Both the position numbers and the translations under genes were made by a program. Source: Cutibacterium acnes (GTDB lineage Bacteria; Actinomycetota; Actinomycetes; Propionibacteriales; Propionibacteriaceae). Taken from it: 64,000 nucleotides of DNA. The stretch's first letter is position 1. Each line of letters opens with the position of its first letter. The notes under the pieces are model-generated. The model was not told the origin of the DNA and made no database searches. It saw only the letters and a list, made by a program, of their open reading frames with translations. The stretch is from positions 1,798,001-1,862,000 of the forward strand of contig NZ_CP023676.1 in assembly GCF_003030305.1 (NCBI RefSeq). Reading direction: 5' to 3'. Shown in pieces: positions 25,691 to 35,745 of the stretch.

Positions 25691-26199
25691 CGGACCTCCT
25701 GGATGTCTGGGCTCACCATGTCCGAACTCATGATGACGGTATCGGCAGGATTGAGCGCGGTCTCGATGCGCCGACGGTGACGCGGCACCATCGGGGGCAG
25801 CTGGTCGATGCTGAAGAACCCGGTATGGCTGGACTCGTCGTCATCGACCATGGGCTCACCGCTCACCCACCGACACAAGAAGTCGTGGTCGAGGAACTGG
25901 CACTGATCGCCATTGGGATAGGTGACGGGGGCAGCCACGTTAACCCGAACTAGTCGGACGACCTCTGCTACTACCCCTGTCTCTTCGTGGATCTCGCGAA
26001 GGATGGCCTCATCGGGCCTCTCCCCCGGCTCTATAATTCCGCAGACCGGCGTCCATTGCCCGTCATCGGCCCGCTGCACCAACAGCACCTGAGGCCCCCG
26101 AGGGCCATCACGCACCACGACAGCACTACTGCCGGCCAACCATAATGGCGCATGACCAATATGACGTCTCAGGTCCAGGATGAACTGTGGTGTCGCCAT
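25687..26199 (-). CDS. Nudix hydrolase
   Basis: A 170-residue protein with a complete Nudix box from G54 to V76 (G, five residues, E60, seven residues, REIHEETGV), which binds Mg and cleaves nucleoside-diphosphate-linked substrates. A QVLLVQRADDGQWTPV strand precedes it. Substrate is unknown; house-cleaning of oxidised or activated nucleotides is typical. Its stop overlaps the corA start by 4 bp (ATGA), so the two are co-transcribed. Confidence 0.9.
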   Translation of the reverse strand: MATPQFILDLRRHIGHAPLWLAGSSAVVVRDGPRGPQVLLVQRADDGQWTPVCGIIEPGERPDEAILREIHEETGVVAEVVRLVRVNVAAPVTYPNGDQCQFLDHDFLCRWVSGEPMVDDDESSHTGFFSIDQLPPMVPRHRRRIETALNPADTVIMSSDMVSPDIQEVR

Positions 26200-26453
26200 G
26201 ACGGTCAGGCTAGCGGCCTCGCGCGTCGTCTCCGATTACCCACAACGACTACCCCACCTATTTATGGCAAAGCTAGTCAGCAAGATTCCCACTGCCATCC
26301 ATGCAACCAGAACGAGATTTTCCAGGGCTCCCACATCAACGTCGCTACACGGTGGCGAGGGGAAGAAGAGATGGACAATGACCATGCGACGTACGTCAAC
26401 CCCTTAGACTCGCCGTGAGGGCGTCCCGTCCCCAAAAGCCGATCGGAGGAACT
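26200..26453. promoter_or_regulatory. Divergent promoter region between Nudix gene and carboxylase alpha gene
   Basis: A 254-bp gap between outward-facing genes. It must contain both promoters. No gene or obvious operator was seen. Confidence 0.4.
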
Positions 26454-28223
26454 GTGGATAGGACCATCAAGCGGGTACTCGTCGCGAACCGCGGTGAGAT
26501 CGCGGTACGCATCATCCGTGCCGCCAAGGACGTCGGCATCACCAGCGTGGCCGTCTACGCAGACTCCGACTCTGAGGGGCTGTTCGTCAAACTCGCCGAT
26601 GAGGCCTTCGCTCTCAACGGCGTCACTCCTGCCCAGACTTACCTCGACGTCGACAAGATCCTCGACGTCGCCCGCCGCGCTGAGGTCGACGCTATTCACC
26701 CTGGTTACGGATTCCTCTCCGAAAACGCCGACTTCGCCCAGGCCGTCATCGACGCTGGATTCCTATGGATCGGCCCACCGCCACATGCCATCCGCGTCCT
26801 GGGCGACAAGGTACAGGCCCGCCACATCGCCCAAAAAGTTGGTGCGCCACTCGTCCCGGGCACCGCTGATCCAGTCGATGATCCCGAGGAGGTCGTCCAA
26901 TTCGCGAAAGAACACGGCCTGCCGCTTGCTATTAAAGCGGCCTTCGGCGGCGGTGGACGCGGCCTCAAAGTCGCCCACTCGATGGACGACATCACCCCAC
27001 TCTACGAATCAGCTGTTCGTGAAGCCGTCACCGCGTTCGGACGTGGGGAATGTTTCGTCGAGCGCTACCTGGACAAGCCGCGTCACGTCGAGACCCAGTG
27101 CATCGCCGACCACTACGGTACCGTGCAGATCATCTCTACCCGCGACTGCTCCCTGCAACGTCGTCACCAGAAGCTCGTCGAGGAGGCCCCGGCACCTTTC
27201 CTCAGTGACGAGCAACTGACCCGTCTCTACGAGTCCTCCCGCGCCATCCTCAAGGAGGCCGAATATGTCGGCGCCGCAACCTGCGAATTCCTCGTCGGTC
27301 AAGACGGAACAATCAGCTTCCTCGAGGTCAATACCCGGCTGCAGGTAGAGCACCCTGTTTCTGAAGAAGTGGCCGGAGTCGACCTGGTGCAAATGATGTT
27401 CCATGTCGCCCAAGGCGGTCACCTGACGCCCGAGGACCCACAGCTGCGCGGTCACTCCTTCGAGTTCCGCATCAACGCTGAGGACCCCGGAATGGGGTTC
27501 ATGCCAGCTCCCGGAACCCTCACCTCTTGGCAGCCACCGTACGGCCCTGGCGTCCGCATGGACGAGGGATACCATTCCGGCATGACGGTGCCGGGTGCCT
27601 TCGACTCCCTCATCGGCAAGCTCATCATCACTGGTGATAGCCGTGAGCAAGCCCTGGCTCGAGCTGCCCGCGCCCTCGACGAAATCGTCATCGACGGCAT
27701 GCCGACGGTCATTCCCTTTCACCAGGCGGTGGTTCACGACCCGGCTTTCACTGCCGCCGACGGCTGCTTCGGCGTCTTTACCGACTGGATCGAAACCGAG
27801 TTCGACAACAAGATCGAGCCATACACCGGGTCTCTGGGCGAGTCTGCCAATTCCGAGCCTCCTCGTGAGGTCGTCGTCGAGGTCAACGGTAAACGCGTTG
27901 AGGTGCGTATCCCCGCCTCCTTGCACGGCGCTCGTCAGGTCCCCAGCACCAAATCTCACCGACCTACCCGTCGCAACCGCGCCGGTCGCCGCGCCGCAAC
28001 GACCGGCAACTCTGTGGCCTGCCCGATGCAGGGAACAATCATCAAGGTTAATGTCGTAGAGGGAGAAGAGGTCAACGAAGGCGACCAGATCGTCGTCATG
28101 GAGGCCATGAAGATGGAGCAGCCTATCGCTGCCCATCGCAGCGGCATTGTTCGCAACCTCAACGCCATGGTCGGCTCAACGGTCTCCTCAGGTGAGGTCG
28201 TGTGTGAAATTGTTGATGAGTGA
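26454..28223 (+). CDS. accA: Acyl-CoA carboxylase alpha subunit (biotin carboxylase + BCCP)
   Basis: Carboxylates its own biotin with ATP and bicarbonate and presents it to the AccD partner. I choose the GTG at 26454, preceded by CGGAGGAACT, so the protein starts [18 protein letters not shown]. The biotin carboxylase part has [14 protein letters not shown], the ATP loop [13 protein letters not shown] and [17 protein letters not shown] Pro/Arg/Ala linker near 490-520 joins the C-terminal biotinyl domain with EAMKMEQ, where K553 is biotinylated by BirA. At 589 residues it matches AccA3/PccA of actinobacteria. It is probably the partner of the AccD/AccE pair at 15.5-17.3 kb. Confidence 0.95.
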   Translation: MDRTIKRVLVANRGEIAVRIIRAAKDVGITSVAVYADSDSEGLFVKLADEAFALNGVTPAQTYLDVDKILDVARRAEVDAIHPGYGFLSENADFAQAVIDAGFLWIGPPPHAIRVLGDKVQARHIAQKVGAPLVPGTADPVDDPEEVVQFAKEHGLPLAIKAAFGGGGRGLKVAHSMDDITPLYESAVREAVTAFGRGECFVERYLDKPRHVETQCIADHYGTVQIISTRDCSLQRRHQKLVEEAPAPFLSDEQLTRLYESSRAILKEAEYVGAATCEFLVGQDGTISFLEVNTRLQVEHPVSEEVAGVDLVQMMFHVAQGGHLTPEDPQLRGHSFEFRINAEDPGMGFMPAPGTLTSWQPPYGPGVRMDEGYHSGMTVPGAFDSLIGKLIITGDSREQALARAARALDEIVIDGMPTVIPFHQAVVHDPAFTAADGCFGVFTDWIETEFDNKIEPYTGSLGESANSEPPREVVVEVNGKRVEVRIPASLHGARQVPSTKSHRPTRRNRAGRRAATTGNSVACPMQGTIIKVNVVEGEEVNEGDQIVVMEAMKMEQPIAAHRSGIVRNLNAMVGSTVSSGEVVCEIVDE

Positions 28224-28279
28224 GGGTCAGAACATGGTTTCGCTTGTGAGTGTCGCTTCGAGGCGGCATTCTGGTCATC

Positions 28280-29002
28280 ATGTCCGGTAACCTCCTGCTG
28301 TTCCTCCTCTTCTTTGTGGGGCTCGTGGCGACGACAACATCACTTATGCGTGCCCAGCGTCAGTCCCGCGAGTTGGAGGCTCAGCGGGCGAAAGCCATTC
28401 AGGCCAAGGTCTCCCAGATGCGGCAGGAAACAGAAGAGGACGTCACCACCTTCGGCGAGGCCTTACGAGACCTCGACATGGAAATGGTTGGCAAGGATAT
28501 ATCGGCTGACGGTCGCAAGGACTGGAATATGGCCCTTGATTGCTATGACCGCGCCAAGACACTGATGGCCCAGGACAAGAGCACCCGCTCGATCCCGCTC
28601 GTAACTGAAACCCTCGAGGAGGGGCGGCACGCCATCGCCTGCGTGCAAGCTCGCGCTAACGGTGAGCCGATCCCCGAGGTGCGTCCACCGTGTTTCTTTG
28701 ATCCGGCACATGGCCCGTCGACGACTGACGTCATGTATTCGCCCGACGGCGGGGTGGCGCGCAAGGTTCCCGCATGCGCCGCCGATGCCCAGCGCGTTCA
28801 ACAGGGTCGTTCCCCATGGATTCGTACCGTCGACGTCAATGGCGCCCAGCTGCCTTACTGGCAGGCGGGCCCCGACTATGCCCCGTGGGTACAGGGATAC
28901 TACCGCCGCTACGAATCTGACCCCGTCATCAGCGGCCTCGCTGTTGGCGGTCTTGGCCTAGTCGGGCTGGGTCTATTCTCTGCTCTCTTTGACGATTTCT
29001 GA
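28280..29002 (+). CDS. Membrane protein of unknown function
   Basis: I take the ATG at 28280 (240 residues) because the hydrophobic segment begins there (NLLLFLLFFVGLVATTTSL); the frame also opens at 28250 with GTG. A coiled-coil-prone charged region follows (residues about 20-60). A soluble middle contains PPCFFDPAHG, and a C-terminal Gly-rich hydrophobic segment (ISGLAVGGLGLVGLGLF) comes last. The layout suggests a surface or TPM-related membrane protein, but no family is recognised. It follows the carboxylase gene by 56 bp. Confidence 0.65.
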   Translation: MSGNLLLFLLFFVGLVATTTSLMRAQRQSRELEAQRAKAIQAKVSQMRQETEEDVTTFGEALRDLDMEMVGKDISADGRKDWNMALDCYDRAKTLMAQDKSTRSIPLVTETLEEGRHAIACVQARANGEPIPEVRPPCFFDPAHGPSTTDVMYSPDGGVARKVPACAADAQRVQQGRSPWIRTVDVNGAQLPYWQAGPDYAPWVQGYYRRYESDPVISGLAVGGLGLVGLGLFSALFDDF

Positions 29003-29040
29003 TCCGCCCGGATACTCGCGCCCCGGGGCTACGGGCTAAT

Positions 29041-30420
29041 TCACGCGACGAAGGTCTGCAACCGGCGTGCCGCCTCCGAAACCGATCCCGATAGGGATGG
29101 ATAGACGGTGAAGTCATGCTGAAAAGCGTCGACGGGTATGCGTTCGGCTACTGCTACCGAAATGGGATGGATGAGCTCGCTAGCCCGCGGTGAGACGACC
29201 ACTCCGCCAATGATGTTGCCAGTCGCTGGACGGCAGAAAAGCTTGACGAAACCGTCGTGAAGCCCCTGCATTTTGGCACGCGGGTTCGTCGACAAGTCCA
29301 GCCGAGTCGACCTTGCCTGCACCTTCCCGGAATCGACGTCAGTTTGCGTCACACCAACTGTGGCAATCTCGGGAGAGGTAAAAACGTTGGAACACACCAA
29401 GGACAAGTCCAGCGGTTGGAGTGCCTGGCCCAGGGCGTGCCACACCGCAATGCGTCCCTGCATCGCTGCCACAGACGCCAGGGCGAAGACGCCGGTGCAG
29501 TCTCCGGCAGCATAGATACCGGGAACGTTGGTGCGCGAAACTTTGTCGACGGTGATGTGGCCGCGCGGACCGACAGCTACACCGACCTCTTCCAAACCGA
29601 GATCAGCGCTGTTGGGGGTCGACCCGACTGCCATAAGGACGTGAGATCCACGAACGGTCCGACCGTCCTCCAGCCCGACCACGACTGCGTCCCCGTCGCG
29701 GATCGCGGACACTGCGCGGGAATGCGACAAAATCTCCATGCCGCGAGACTCGAAGACCTGCTGCAACACCTGGGCCGCGTCGGGGTCTTCGCCGGGGAGA
29801 ACCTGATCGCGTGACGACACCAGCGTTACTGGGCATCCCAACGAATCGTAGGCCGACGCGAACTCCGCACCAGTGACGCCAGATCCCACCACGATGAGGT
29901 GTTCAGGTACCTCCCGCATCGAGTACACCTGTTTCCATGTAAGGATGCGCTCCCCGTCACAGCGGGCCGCGGGCAGCTCGCGCGGAGTGGTCCCGGTGGC
30001 TAGCAGCACAATGTCGGCGTCGATTGTCTCATCGTCGTTGATAACAACCCGATGCAGGTGACCAGGAGCACCTGTCGCCAACCGCGCCCGTCCGCTGATC
30101 AGCCGCACTCCTTTGCGCTCCAGTCCGCGGCTAATGTCGTCAGACTGGGCTTGGGCAAGCTGACGCACCCGAAAGTTGACGGCGTCGAGGTCAACCTCGA
30201 ACGTCTCGGTGTGACGTAATCCGAGCTCAGCTGCGCGGCGCAAGGTCGATGTGACCTCCGCAGTGGCGATGAGGGTTTTCGACGGGACGCAGTCGGTGAG
30301 GACAGCAGCTCCTCCGATACCAGTTTCCTCAACGACAGTGACTTCAACGCCACCAGCTGCTGCAACGCTGGCGGCCTCGTATCCTCCAGGCCCTGCCCCA
30401 ATGATCACCATAGACGTCAT
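29041..30420 (-). CDS. lpdA: LpdA-like NAD(P)H:quinone reductase (dihydrolipoamide dehydrogenase fold)
   Basis: A 459-residue flavoprotein with the FAD loop VIIGAGPGGYEAA at 5-17 and a second dinucleotide motif VVGSGVTGAEFASAY. A TNVPGIYAAGDCTG motif follows. The redox site reads GGAAVLTDCVPSK: C44 is kept but the first Cys of the usual CxxxxC pair is alanine (A39). The C-terminal HPTxSE motif is replaced by YPSLSGS. It therefore cannot be a lipoamide dehydrogenase. M. tuberculosis LpdA (Rv3303c), as I recall it, has the same change and reduces quinones. Synteny with PNP and phosphomannomutase supports this. Confidence 0.85.
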   Translation of the reverse strand: MTSMVIIGAGPGGYEAASVAAAGGVEVTVVEETGIGGAAVLTDCVPSKTLIATAEVTSTLRRAAELGLRHTETFEVDLDAVNFRVRQLAQAQSDDISRGLERKGVRLISGRARLATGAPGHLHRVVINDDETIDADIVLLATGTTPRELPAARCDGERILTWKQVYSMREVPEHLIVVGSGVTGAEFASAYDSLGCPVTLVSSRDQVLPGEDPDAAQVLQQVFESRGMEILSHSRAVSAIRDGDAVVVGLEDGRTVRGSHVLMAVGSTPNSADLGLEEVGVAVGPRGHITVDKVSRTNVPGIYAAGDCTGVFALASVAAMQGRIAVWHALGQALQPLDLSLVCSNVFTSPEIATVGVTQTDVDSGKVQARSTRLDLSTNPRAKMQGLHDGFVKLFCRPATGNIIGGVVVSPRASELIHPISVAVAERIPVDAFQHDFTVYPSLSGSVSEAARRLQTFVA

Positions 30421-30608
30421 GGCGGCATTCTTTCAGTCGCGACGGCTCATCTGTCGACATCGAGAGAAATCTCCGGTGTGAGGAAACCCTCGATTCATCA
30501 CGCATTTCGACACTGAACACCCCAAACGGCTATCCCAGCTGACGAAAATCGCAGCACATGGCCAGGGCTGGCACTCCCGAAACAGCGAAAACCTCTAGGG
30601 TTAACCCC

Positions 30609-31421
30609 ATGACGTCACCGGAGTTCACCGATCCCCAGGCCATCGCCCGCAATGCTGCCGATGCCATCCGTTCCCGCCTATCTCTGACCAGCGTCGACAT
30701 GGGCCTCGTCCTTGGTTCAGGATGGTCTGCTGGAGTTGATCGCCTGGGCACGACTCTTGGGAGGATCCCGCTGAGTGAACTGCCCGGATTCTTTGCACCT
30801 GTTGTTGCCGGACACGGCGGCGACCTCGTAGCCGTGGCCCTGCCCAGCGGAAAGACCGCCGTTGTGCTCACTGGCCGCACTCATTTTTATGAAGGCCGTG
30901 GGGTCGAGCCGGTGGTCCACGGAGTGCGCACTGTCGCCGCGCTGGGTGCCACCACGATGATCCTCACGAATGGTTGCGGCGGATTAGACCCGTCGTGGGG
31001 CCCGGGAACCATCGTCGCTATTCGTGACCACATCAACCTCACCGGTGCCACCCCGCTGCGCGGCGCCACTTTCATTGATATGTCGACGGCGTGGACCCCA
31101 CGCCTGCTGGAGGTCACCGAGAGGGTTGCCCCTGGCACTCCAACCGGTGTTTACGCTCAGTTCCGCGGCCCCCAGTACGAGACCCCAGCTGAGGTTCGCA
31201 TGGCTCGCACCATCGGCGCCGACCTTGTGGGAATGTCAACCGCCCTTGAGGCCATTGCCGCCCGCGAAGCCGGTCTCGACCTACTTGGGCTGTCCCTGGT
31301 CACCAACCATGCAGCCGGGGTCACTGATGCCCCACTTGACCATGCCGAAGTTATCGCTGCTGGCAAGCAGGCCGCCCCTCGACTAGCTAGCCTTCTCGCC
31401 GATATCACGGCTGCCATCTGA
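30609..31421 (+). CDS. punA: Purine nucleoside phosphorylase (trimeric type)
   Basis: Splits inosine or guanosine with phosphate to the free base and ribose-1-phosphate. From the ATG at 30609 it has 270 residues: LGSGWS phosphate loop at 35-40, AGHGG near 67, RTHFYEG at 90-96, and TNGCGGLDPS. FRGPQYETPAE and the base-site motif TNHAAGV follow. This is the eukaryote-like trimeric class (PNP/Rv3307 type). It is followed after 26 bp by the phosphomannomutase gene. It fits nucleoside salvage together with the uptake operon at 40-47 kb. Confidence 0.93.
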   Translation: MTSPEFTDPQAIARNAADAIRSRLSLTSVDMGLVLGSGWSAGVDRLGTTLGRIPLSELPGFFAPVVAGHGGDLVAVALPSGKTAVVLTGRTHFYEGRGVEPVVHGVRTVAALGATTMILTNGCGGLDPSWGPGTIVAIRDHINLTGATPLRGATFIDMSTAWTPRLLEVTERVAPGTPTGVYAQFRGPQYETPAEVRMARTIGADLVGMSTALEAIAAREAGLDLLGLSLVTNHAAGVTDAPLDHAEVIAAGKQAAPRLASLLADITAAI

Positions 31422-31447
31422 TCCATCCCACAGCCCATCGAGGAACC

Positions 31448-33124
31448 ATGACCACCACCCGCCCTGAAAGGCTTAGCCCCGAACTCGTCGCAGAAGTTCA
31501 GTCCTGGCTCGACCAAGACCCCGACGAGGCCACGCGCACCGAACTGTCCGATTTGCTCGTCCGCGCCCAGTCTGGTGAAGCTGAAGCCATCGCAGCGGTG
31601 AAGTCGGCCTTCGCCGGACCATTGACCTTCGGCACCGCTGGTCTACGCGCGGCACTCGGTCCCGGCCCGTCCCGCATGAACCGAGTCGTTGTCCAGCGTG
31701 CCGCTGCCGGTTTCGCTTCCTGGTTGCGCTCCCACAGCAGCCGAGGAGGGACCGTCGTCATCGGTTTCGACGCTCGTCACAATTCTGACGTCTTCGCCCG
31801 CGATACCGCCGAGATCATGGCCGGGGCAGGTTTCCACGCCCTGCTGGCCGACTCCCCCATTCCGACCCCGGTGACGGCTTTCGCTATCAAGCATTATGGG
31901 GCAGTCGCCGGTATCATGGTGACGGCCTCCCACAATCCTCCCGCTGATAACGGGTACAAGGTCTATCTGGGGGACGGTTCCCAGATCGTTCCACCCACCG
32001 ACGCCGAGATTGCCCACGAAATCGAGGTCGTGTCTGAAGAGCCCGTGGGTGCGATTGCTCGCGGTGACGACATTGAGTTCATCGGCGACGAGCTCATTGA
32101 TGCCTATGTCTGTCGCGCCGCCAAGCTGACTACGGCCAATCCCGACGTCACCTGGGTTTATACCGCCATGCACGGGGTCGGAACACGGGTCGTGCGTCGT
32201 CTCGTTGAGAAGGCTGGCTTACCCGAATTTATCGGGGTGACCGAGCAGCTCAATCCAGACCCGGATTTCCCGACTGTAGCCTTCCCGAACCCCGAGGAGC
32301 CCGGCGCCATCGATCTGGCCATTGCTCAAGCCCGCAAGCACGACGCCGACGTCGTTATCGCCTCTGACCCCGACGCCGACCGCTGCGCCGTAGCAGCCGT
32401 TATTGACGGGGACTGGCGGATGCTTACCGGCGACGAACTGGGCACTCTTCTTGGTGACGATGCCCTGCGTCGTGGTCTCGACGGTGTTTACGCCAACTCG
32501 GTGGTTTCATCGACCTGTCTGGGACGGATGGCTAAGGCTGCCGGACGCAAGCACCACATGACTTTGACCGGGTTCAAGTGGATCGGCCGTGTACCTGGAC
32601 TCGTCTTCGGCTATGAGGAAGCCATTGGTTACTGCTGCGATCCTTCCCACGTACCCGACAAGGACGGCATCACCGCCTTGGCAACGATCCTGCGTCTGGT
32701 CGGTGAACTCAAGGCCTCCGGCACCACCATCGCCGAACGTCTCGACGAAATCTGGGCCGCCCATGGTCTACACCGCACTTCCCAGCTCGCGGTGCGCGTC
32801 ACCACCATGTCGATCATCTCCCAGGCCATGGACCGCTTGCGCAACCAGCCCCCCGCAACCCTGCTAGGTGATCGCGTCGATGTCTGCGACCTCGACGATC
32901 CCAGCAATGGGTCCGGGCTACCACAGCAGAACGCGATCGAGCTGACCGGACCTCGCGTTCACGTTGTCACTCGTCCCTCAGGCACCGAGCCGAAGCTCAA
33001 GTGCTACCTCGAGGTACGCGCAACCCCAGCGGAATCGGCCGCCGATCTGTCAGCCACCAAGGCCCGTCTTGACGCAGACATGACGACCCTACGAGACGAG
33101 ATGTCCCAGGCTCTCGGAATCTGA
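31448..33124 (+). CDS. pmmB: Phosphomannomutase/phosphoglucomutase family
   Basis: Interconverts sugar 6- and 1-phosphates. The phosphoserine loop TASHNPP has S161 as the catalytic residue. The metal loop is DPDADRC with D307, D309 and D311. The sugar-binding GYEEAIGY motif and the final phosphate-binding RPSGTEPKLKCYLE are present. At 558 residues it is of the long type near PgcA/PmmB, found next to PNP in mycobacteria. It could supply mannose-1-phosphate or act on ribose phosphates released by PNP; sugar preference is not readable. Confidence 0.92.
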   Translation: MTTTRPERLSPELVAEVQSWLDQDPDEATRTELSDLLVRAQSGEAEAIAAVKSAFAGPLTFGTAGLRAALGPGPSRMNRVVVQRAAAGFASWLRSHSSRGGTVVIGFDARHNSDVFARDTAEIMAGAGFHALLADSPIPTPVTAFAIKHYGAVAGIMVTASHNPPADNGYKVYLGDGSQIVPPTDAEIAHEIEVVSEEPVGAIARGDDIEFIGDELIDAYVCRAAKLTTANPDVTWVYTAMHGVGTRVVRRLVEKAGLPEFIGVTEQLNPDPDFPTVAFPNPEEPGAIDLAIAQARKHDADVVIASDPDADRCAVAAVIDGDWRMLTGDELGTLLGDDALRRGLDGVYANSVVSSTCLGRMAKAAGRKHHMTLTGFKWIGRVPGLVFGYEEAIGYCCDPSHVPDKDGITALATILRLVGELKASGTTIAERLDEIWAAHGLHRTSQLAVRVTTMSIISQAMDRLRNQPPATLLGDRVDVCDLDDPSNGSGLPQQNAIELTGPRVHVVTRPSGTEPKLKCYLEVRATPAESAADLSATKARLDADMTTLRDEMSQALGI

Positions 33125-33145
33125 GCGTCCCTGCGACCCGGACGA

Positions 33146-33175
33146 TGCGTCCTCGTCAGTAATGACGGGGACGCA
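33146..33175. terminator. Hairpin between converging pmmB and acyl-CoA ligase genes
   Basis: A 13-bp stem with one T-G wobble (33146-33158 with 33163-33175) and a GTAA loop. It overlaps the last codons of the ligase gene and lies downstream of pmmB. Confidence 0.55.
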
Positions 33176-34829
33176 CGAATGTGTCGGCCTCCCGGCATGC
33201 CATAGCGGTGGCCTCAACATGCTTCTTCTTGCCTGTCGGCGTCATCGGCAACTTGTCAACGAAGCGGTAGGCGCGAGGTCGTTTGAACCGGGCCAGGTCC
33301 TCACTAGCCAGGCAGTGAGCCTCCAGCTCATCAGCTGTCACTGCAGCAGCGTCAGGATCGGCCACCACGTAGGCAACGACCAGCTGCCCCCATTCCGGAT
33401 CAGGCAGACCCACCACGATCGACTCCAGGACGCTCGGGTGGGATTCCAGCACGGACTCCACCTGGGTTGGGAACACGTTCTCACCACCGCTGATAATCAT
33501 CTCGTCTTTACGTCCGACGATGGTGACGAACTCATGCTCGTCCCAAGTCGCGAGGTCACCCGGGTAGAACCATCCGGCATGGAACTTCGGATCCTTCGAG
33601 CCAGTCTCGCCGGAGTAGGACATACCGCACTTGGGACTGCGCATCGCGACCTCACCGACCTCAACGCCGTCCTTGGCGGCCAGCTCGTCGGGCTCAGCGA
33701 TACGGTCGTCAAAAACCTTGACCACCTCGACGTCGTCATCAGTGCTGGCCCGACCAGCTGTACCAGCCATTCCCGGCAGATCGAAGGGACGCAGGAAGGT
33801 GTTCCAGAAGGTCTCAGTGGTGCCGTACCCGTTCGAGATATTGGGGGTGAGAACCTCCATATACCGCCGGGCCGAACCGGCGTCGAGTGGAGATCCCATA
33901 GTGACGATGCCCTTCAATCCCGACAGGTCACGCGCATTTTTCTCCTGGGCGCGGGCCAGACGCTCCAGGGCCGTCGGTGCGCCGATGAGGAAGGTGATTT
34001 GGTAACGGCCCACCCAGTCGAGCACGGTGTCGGCGTCGAACTCGCGCATCGGCACCACTGATCCCCCGACGTAGAAGGTGGGGTTAGGACCGCCAGAGTG
34101 CAGGCCACCACGGTGGAACCACGGGGTCATGTTAAGGGTGCGGTCTTGTGGAGTGAGCGGGAAATGCATGATGACATCGTGCGCACTCATGACCTCCACG
34201 AAGGACGGCAGCGGGACACCTTTCGGCAGGCCGGTCGTCCCTGAGGTGTAGAGACGGATGACCTCGTCGTAGGTGCTGAGATTCGACGGACGATCCGGGG
34301 CCCTTCCATCGGCCTGGGACAAAGCGGTGTCGAAGTCGACGGCGCCGTCGGGCAGGTCCGGTGAGGTGCCAGCCGGAGCCACCTGGATGAGCGAGGGTGT
34401 CGGGGTCTCGCGCTCCGGAGCGACCTCCTCAAGTGCCGGCAGCACTCGAGAAGTGACCTCGGCGTCGTAGACCAGCACCTTGGGGCGGGCATCACGCAGG
34501 GCACAGGCCAACTCGCCGGGAGCGAGCCGACAGTTGAGGACAGTTCCCACCGCCCCCAGACGGTGAGCGGCAAGATAGCAGATCGCGAACTGCGAGGTGT
34601 TGAACAGTTCGAAGGCGAACGTGTCCCCGGGACCGACACCATGCTGGGAGAGCACGACGGCGAAGCGTTCGACGTCGGCGGCCAGTTCGCGATAGGTCCA
34701 GCTGCGATCGGCCACCGGGTCGATCATGGCGGGTGAGTCGCCGAATCGGTGCAGGTTACGCTCCAGCCCTGCCACGTAGGTGAAGTTGTGTTCAACGTAT
34801 GCGCGCAGCGGCTGCGAATCAAAGCCCAT
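33156..34829 (-). CDS. AMP-forming acyl-CoA ligase (FadD-like)
   Basis: Activates a carboxylic acid as acyl-AMP and then acyl-CoA. The ATG at 34829 follows GAGAGG and gives 557 residues. The AMP-binding loop YTSGTTGLPKGVP is present, followed by NGYGTTETFW, a GWFYPGDLATW motif and the adenylation lysine region PTGKKKHVEA at the C-terminus. The fold is that of medium/long-chain fatty-acid ligases. The chain length or aromatic substrate is unknown. Confidence 0.88.
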   Translation of the reverse strand: MGFDSQPLRAYVEHNFTYVAGLERNLHRFGDSPAMIDPVADRSWTYRELAADVERFAVVLSQHGVGPGDTFAFELFNTSQFAICYLAAHRLGAVGTVLNCRLAPGELACALRDARPKVLVYDAEVTSRVLPALEEVAPERETPTPSLIQVAPAGTSPDLPDGAVDFDTALSQADGRAPDRPSNLSTYDEVIRLYTSGTTGLPKGVPLPSFVEVMSAHDVIMHFPLTPQDRTLNMTPWFHRGGLHSGGPNPTFYVGGSVVPMREFDADTVLDWVGRYQITFLIGAPTALERLARAQEKNARDLSGLKGIVTMGSPLDAGSARRYMEVLTPNISNGYGTTETFWNTFLRPFDLPGMAGTAGRASTDDDVEVVKVFDDRIAEPDELAAKDGVEVGEVAMRSPKCGMSYSGETGSKDPKFHAGWFYPGDLATWDEHEFVTIVGRKDEMIISGGENVFPTQVESVLESHPSVLESIVVGLPDPEWGQLVVAYVVADPDAAAVTADELEAHCLASEDLARFKRPRAYRFVDKLPMTPTGKKKHVEATAMACREADTFVRPRHY

Positions 34830-35014
34830 GAAAGAAACCTCTCTGCCAACGTTTAGACGTAATCGCCACGTTACGCCGGTCACGGTCAGCTTCTCAGCGT
34901 GGTGGGTGATAAGTGACGCTGGCCTTTGTTTATCGCCCAACCGCGCCGACTCACGCCCGAGGGCTGAGGAGGCTCCCATGGAGCCATGAGAGCATCAGAC
35001 ATTGTGATGCTTGG

Positions 35015-35665
35015 ATGCCCCGCTTTTTCGCAAGGGCCGAGTCGGCGTACGTTCCGGATACGTTCCCGATAGACTCGGCAGCCGTGGCGCGCACGATCAT
35101 CCTATTGGCAGGACCCTCTGGATCCGGGAAATCCCGTCTCACTCATATGGCGGATTTACCCGAGCTACGCCTCGACGACTTCTACCGAGATCACGACGAA
35201 CCCGGACTACCCATGGTGCGCGACATGGTCGACTGGGACGACGTCTCCTCCTGGAATCTTCCGGTCGCTGTCGAAGCCCTCGGAGAACTCGCCACCACAG
35301 GGCATACCGTCGTCCCTTGCTATGACATCTCACGGTCGCGAGCCGACGGCAACCACGTCGTCGAGGTTGGGGACGCACGGGCAGTCGTTGCGGAGGGAAT
35401 TTTTGCCCCCGACTTGCTGGAGCCATGTCTGCAGGCGGGCCTCAACGTGCTACCGATCTGGTTGGACCGACCTCGCTGGCTGAACTTTGCCCGGCGTCTC
35501 GTCCGAGATTTGCGACAGCACCGTAAGTCTCCACCCGTGCTGATCCGTCGCGGTCTCACTTTATGTCAGGCTGAACCGGCTCTGCGGTCACGAGCGATCG
35601 TCATGGGATTTCAGCCTATGAGTATGAGGCGAGCAAGTACCACTGTCGCCGCTCTGATGGGCTGA
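35015..35665 (+). CDS. Uridine kinase-like P-loop kinase
   Basis: A small cytoplasmic kinase with the Walker A motif AGPSGSGKSRL, then LRLDDFYRDHDEPGLP with a phosphate-acceptor-binding Asp pair, and VDWDDVSSWN and VVAEGIFAPDL. These match actinobacterial uridine kinase-like proteins. The start is uncertain: ATG at 35015 (216 residues) or GTG at 35084 (193 residues, closer to the P-loop). Neither has a clear ribosome-binding site. It may phosphorylate salvaged uridine. Confidence 0.8.
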   Translation: MPRFFARAESAYVPDTFPIDSAAVARTIILLAGPSGSGKSRLTHMADLPELRLDDFYRDHDEPGLPMVRDMVDWDDVSSWNLPVAVEALGELATTGHTVVPCYDISRSRADGNHVVEVGDARAVVAEGIFAPDLLEPCLQAGLNVLPIWLDRPRWLNFARRLVRDLRQHRKSPPVLIRRGLTLCQAEPALRSRAIVMGFQPMSMRRASTTVAALMG

Positions 35666-35745
35666 ACGTAGGAGAGGTTTTCAACCTTTTGGTCGATGCC
35701 GATGGACCATCGCCTTCGTAATGTCGACAAGTCGAAAGGAATGCC

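Noticed and set aside
25687-26199. Nudix gene as MutT
   Set aside because: The Nudix box alone does not define 8-oxo-dGTP specificity, so no symbol was given.
27009-28136. 375-codon minus-strand frame opposite the carboxylase alpha gene
   Set aside because: The plus-strand gene has full biotin carboxylase and BCCP motifs; the reverse frame has none.
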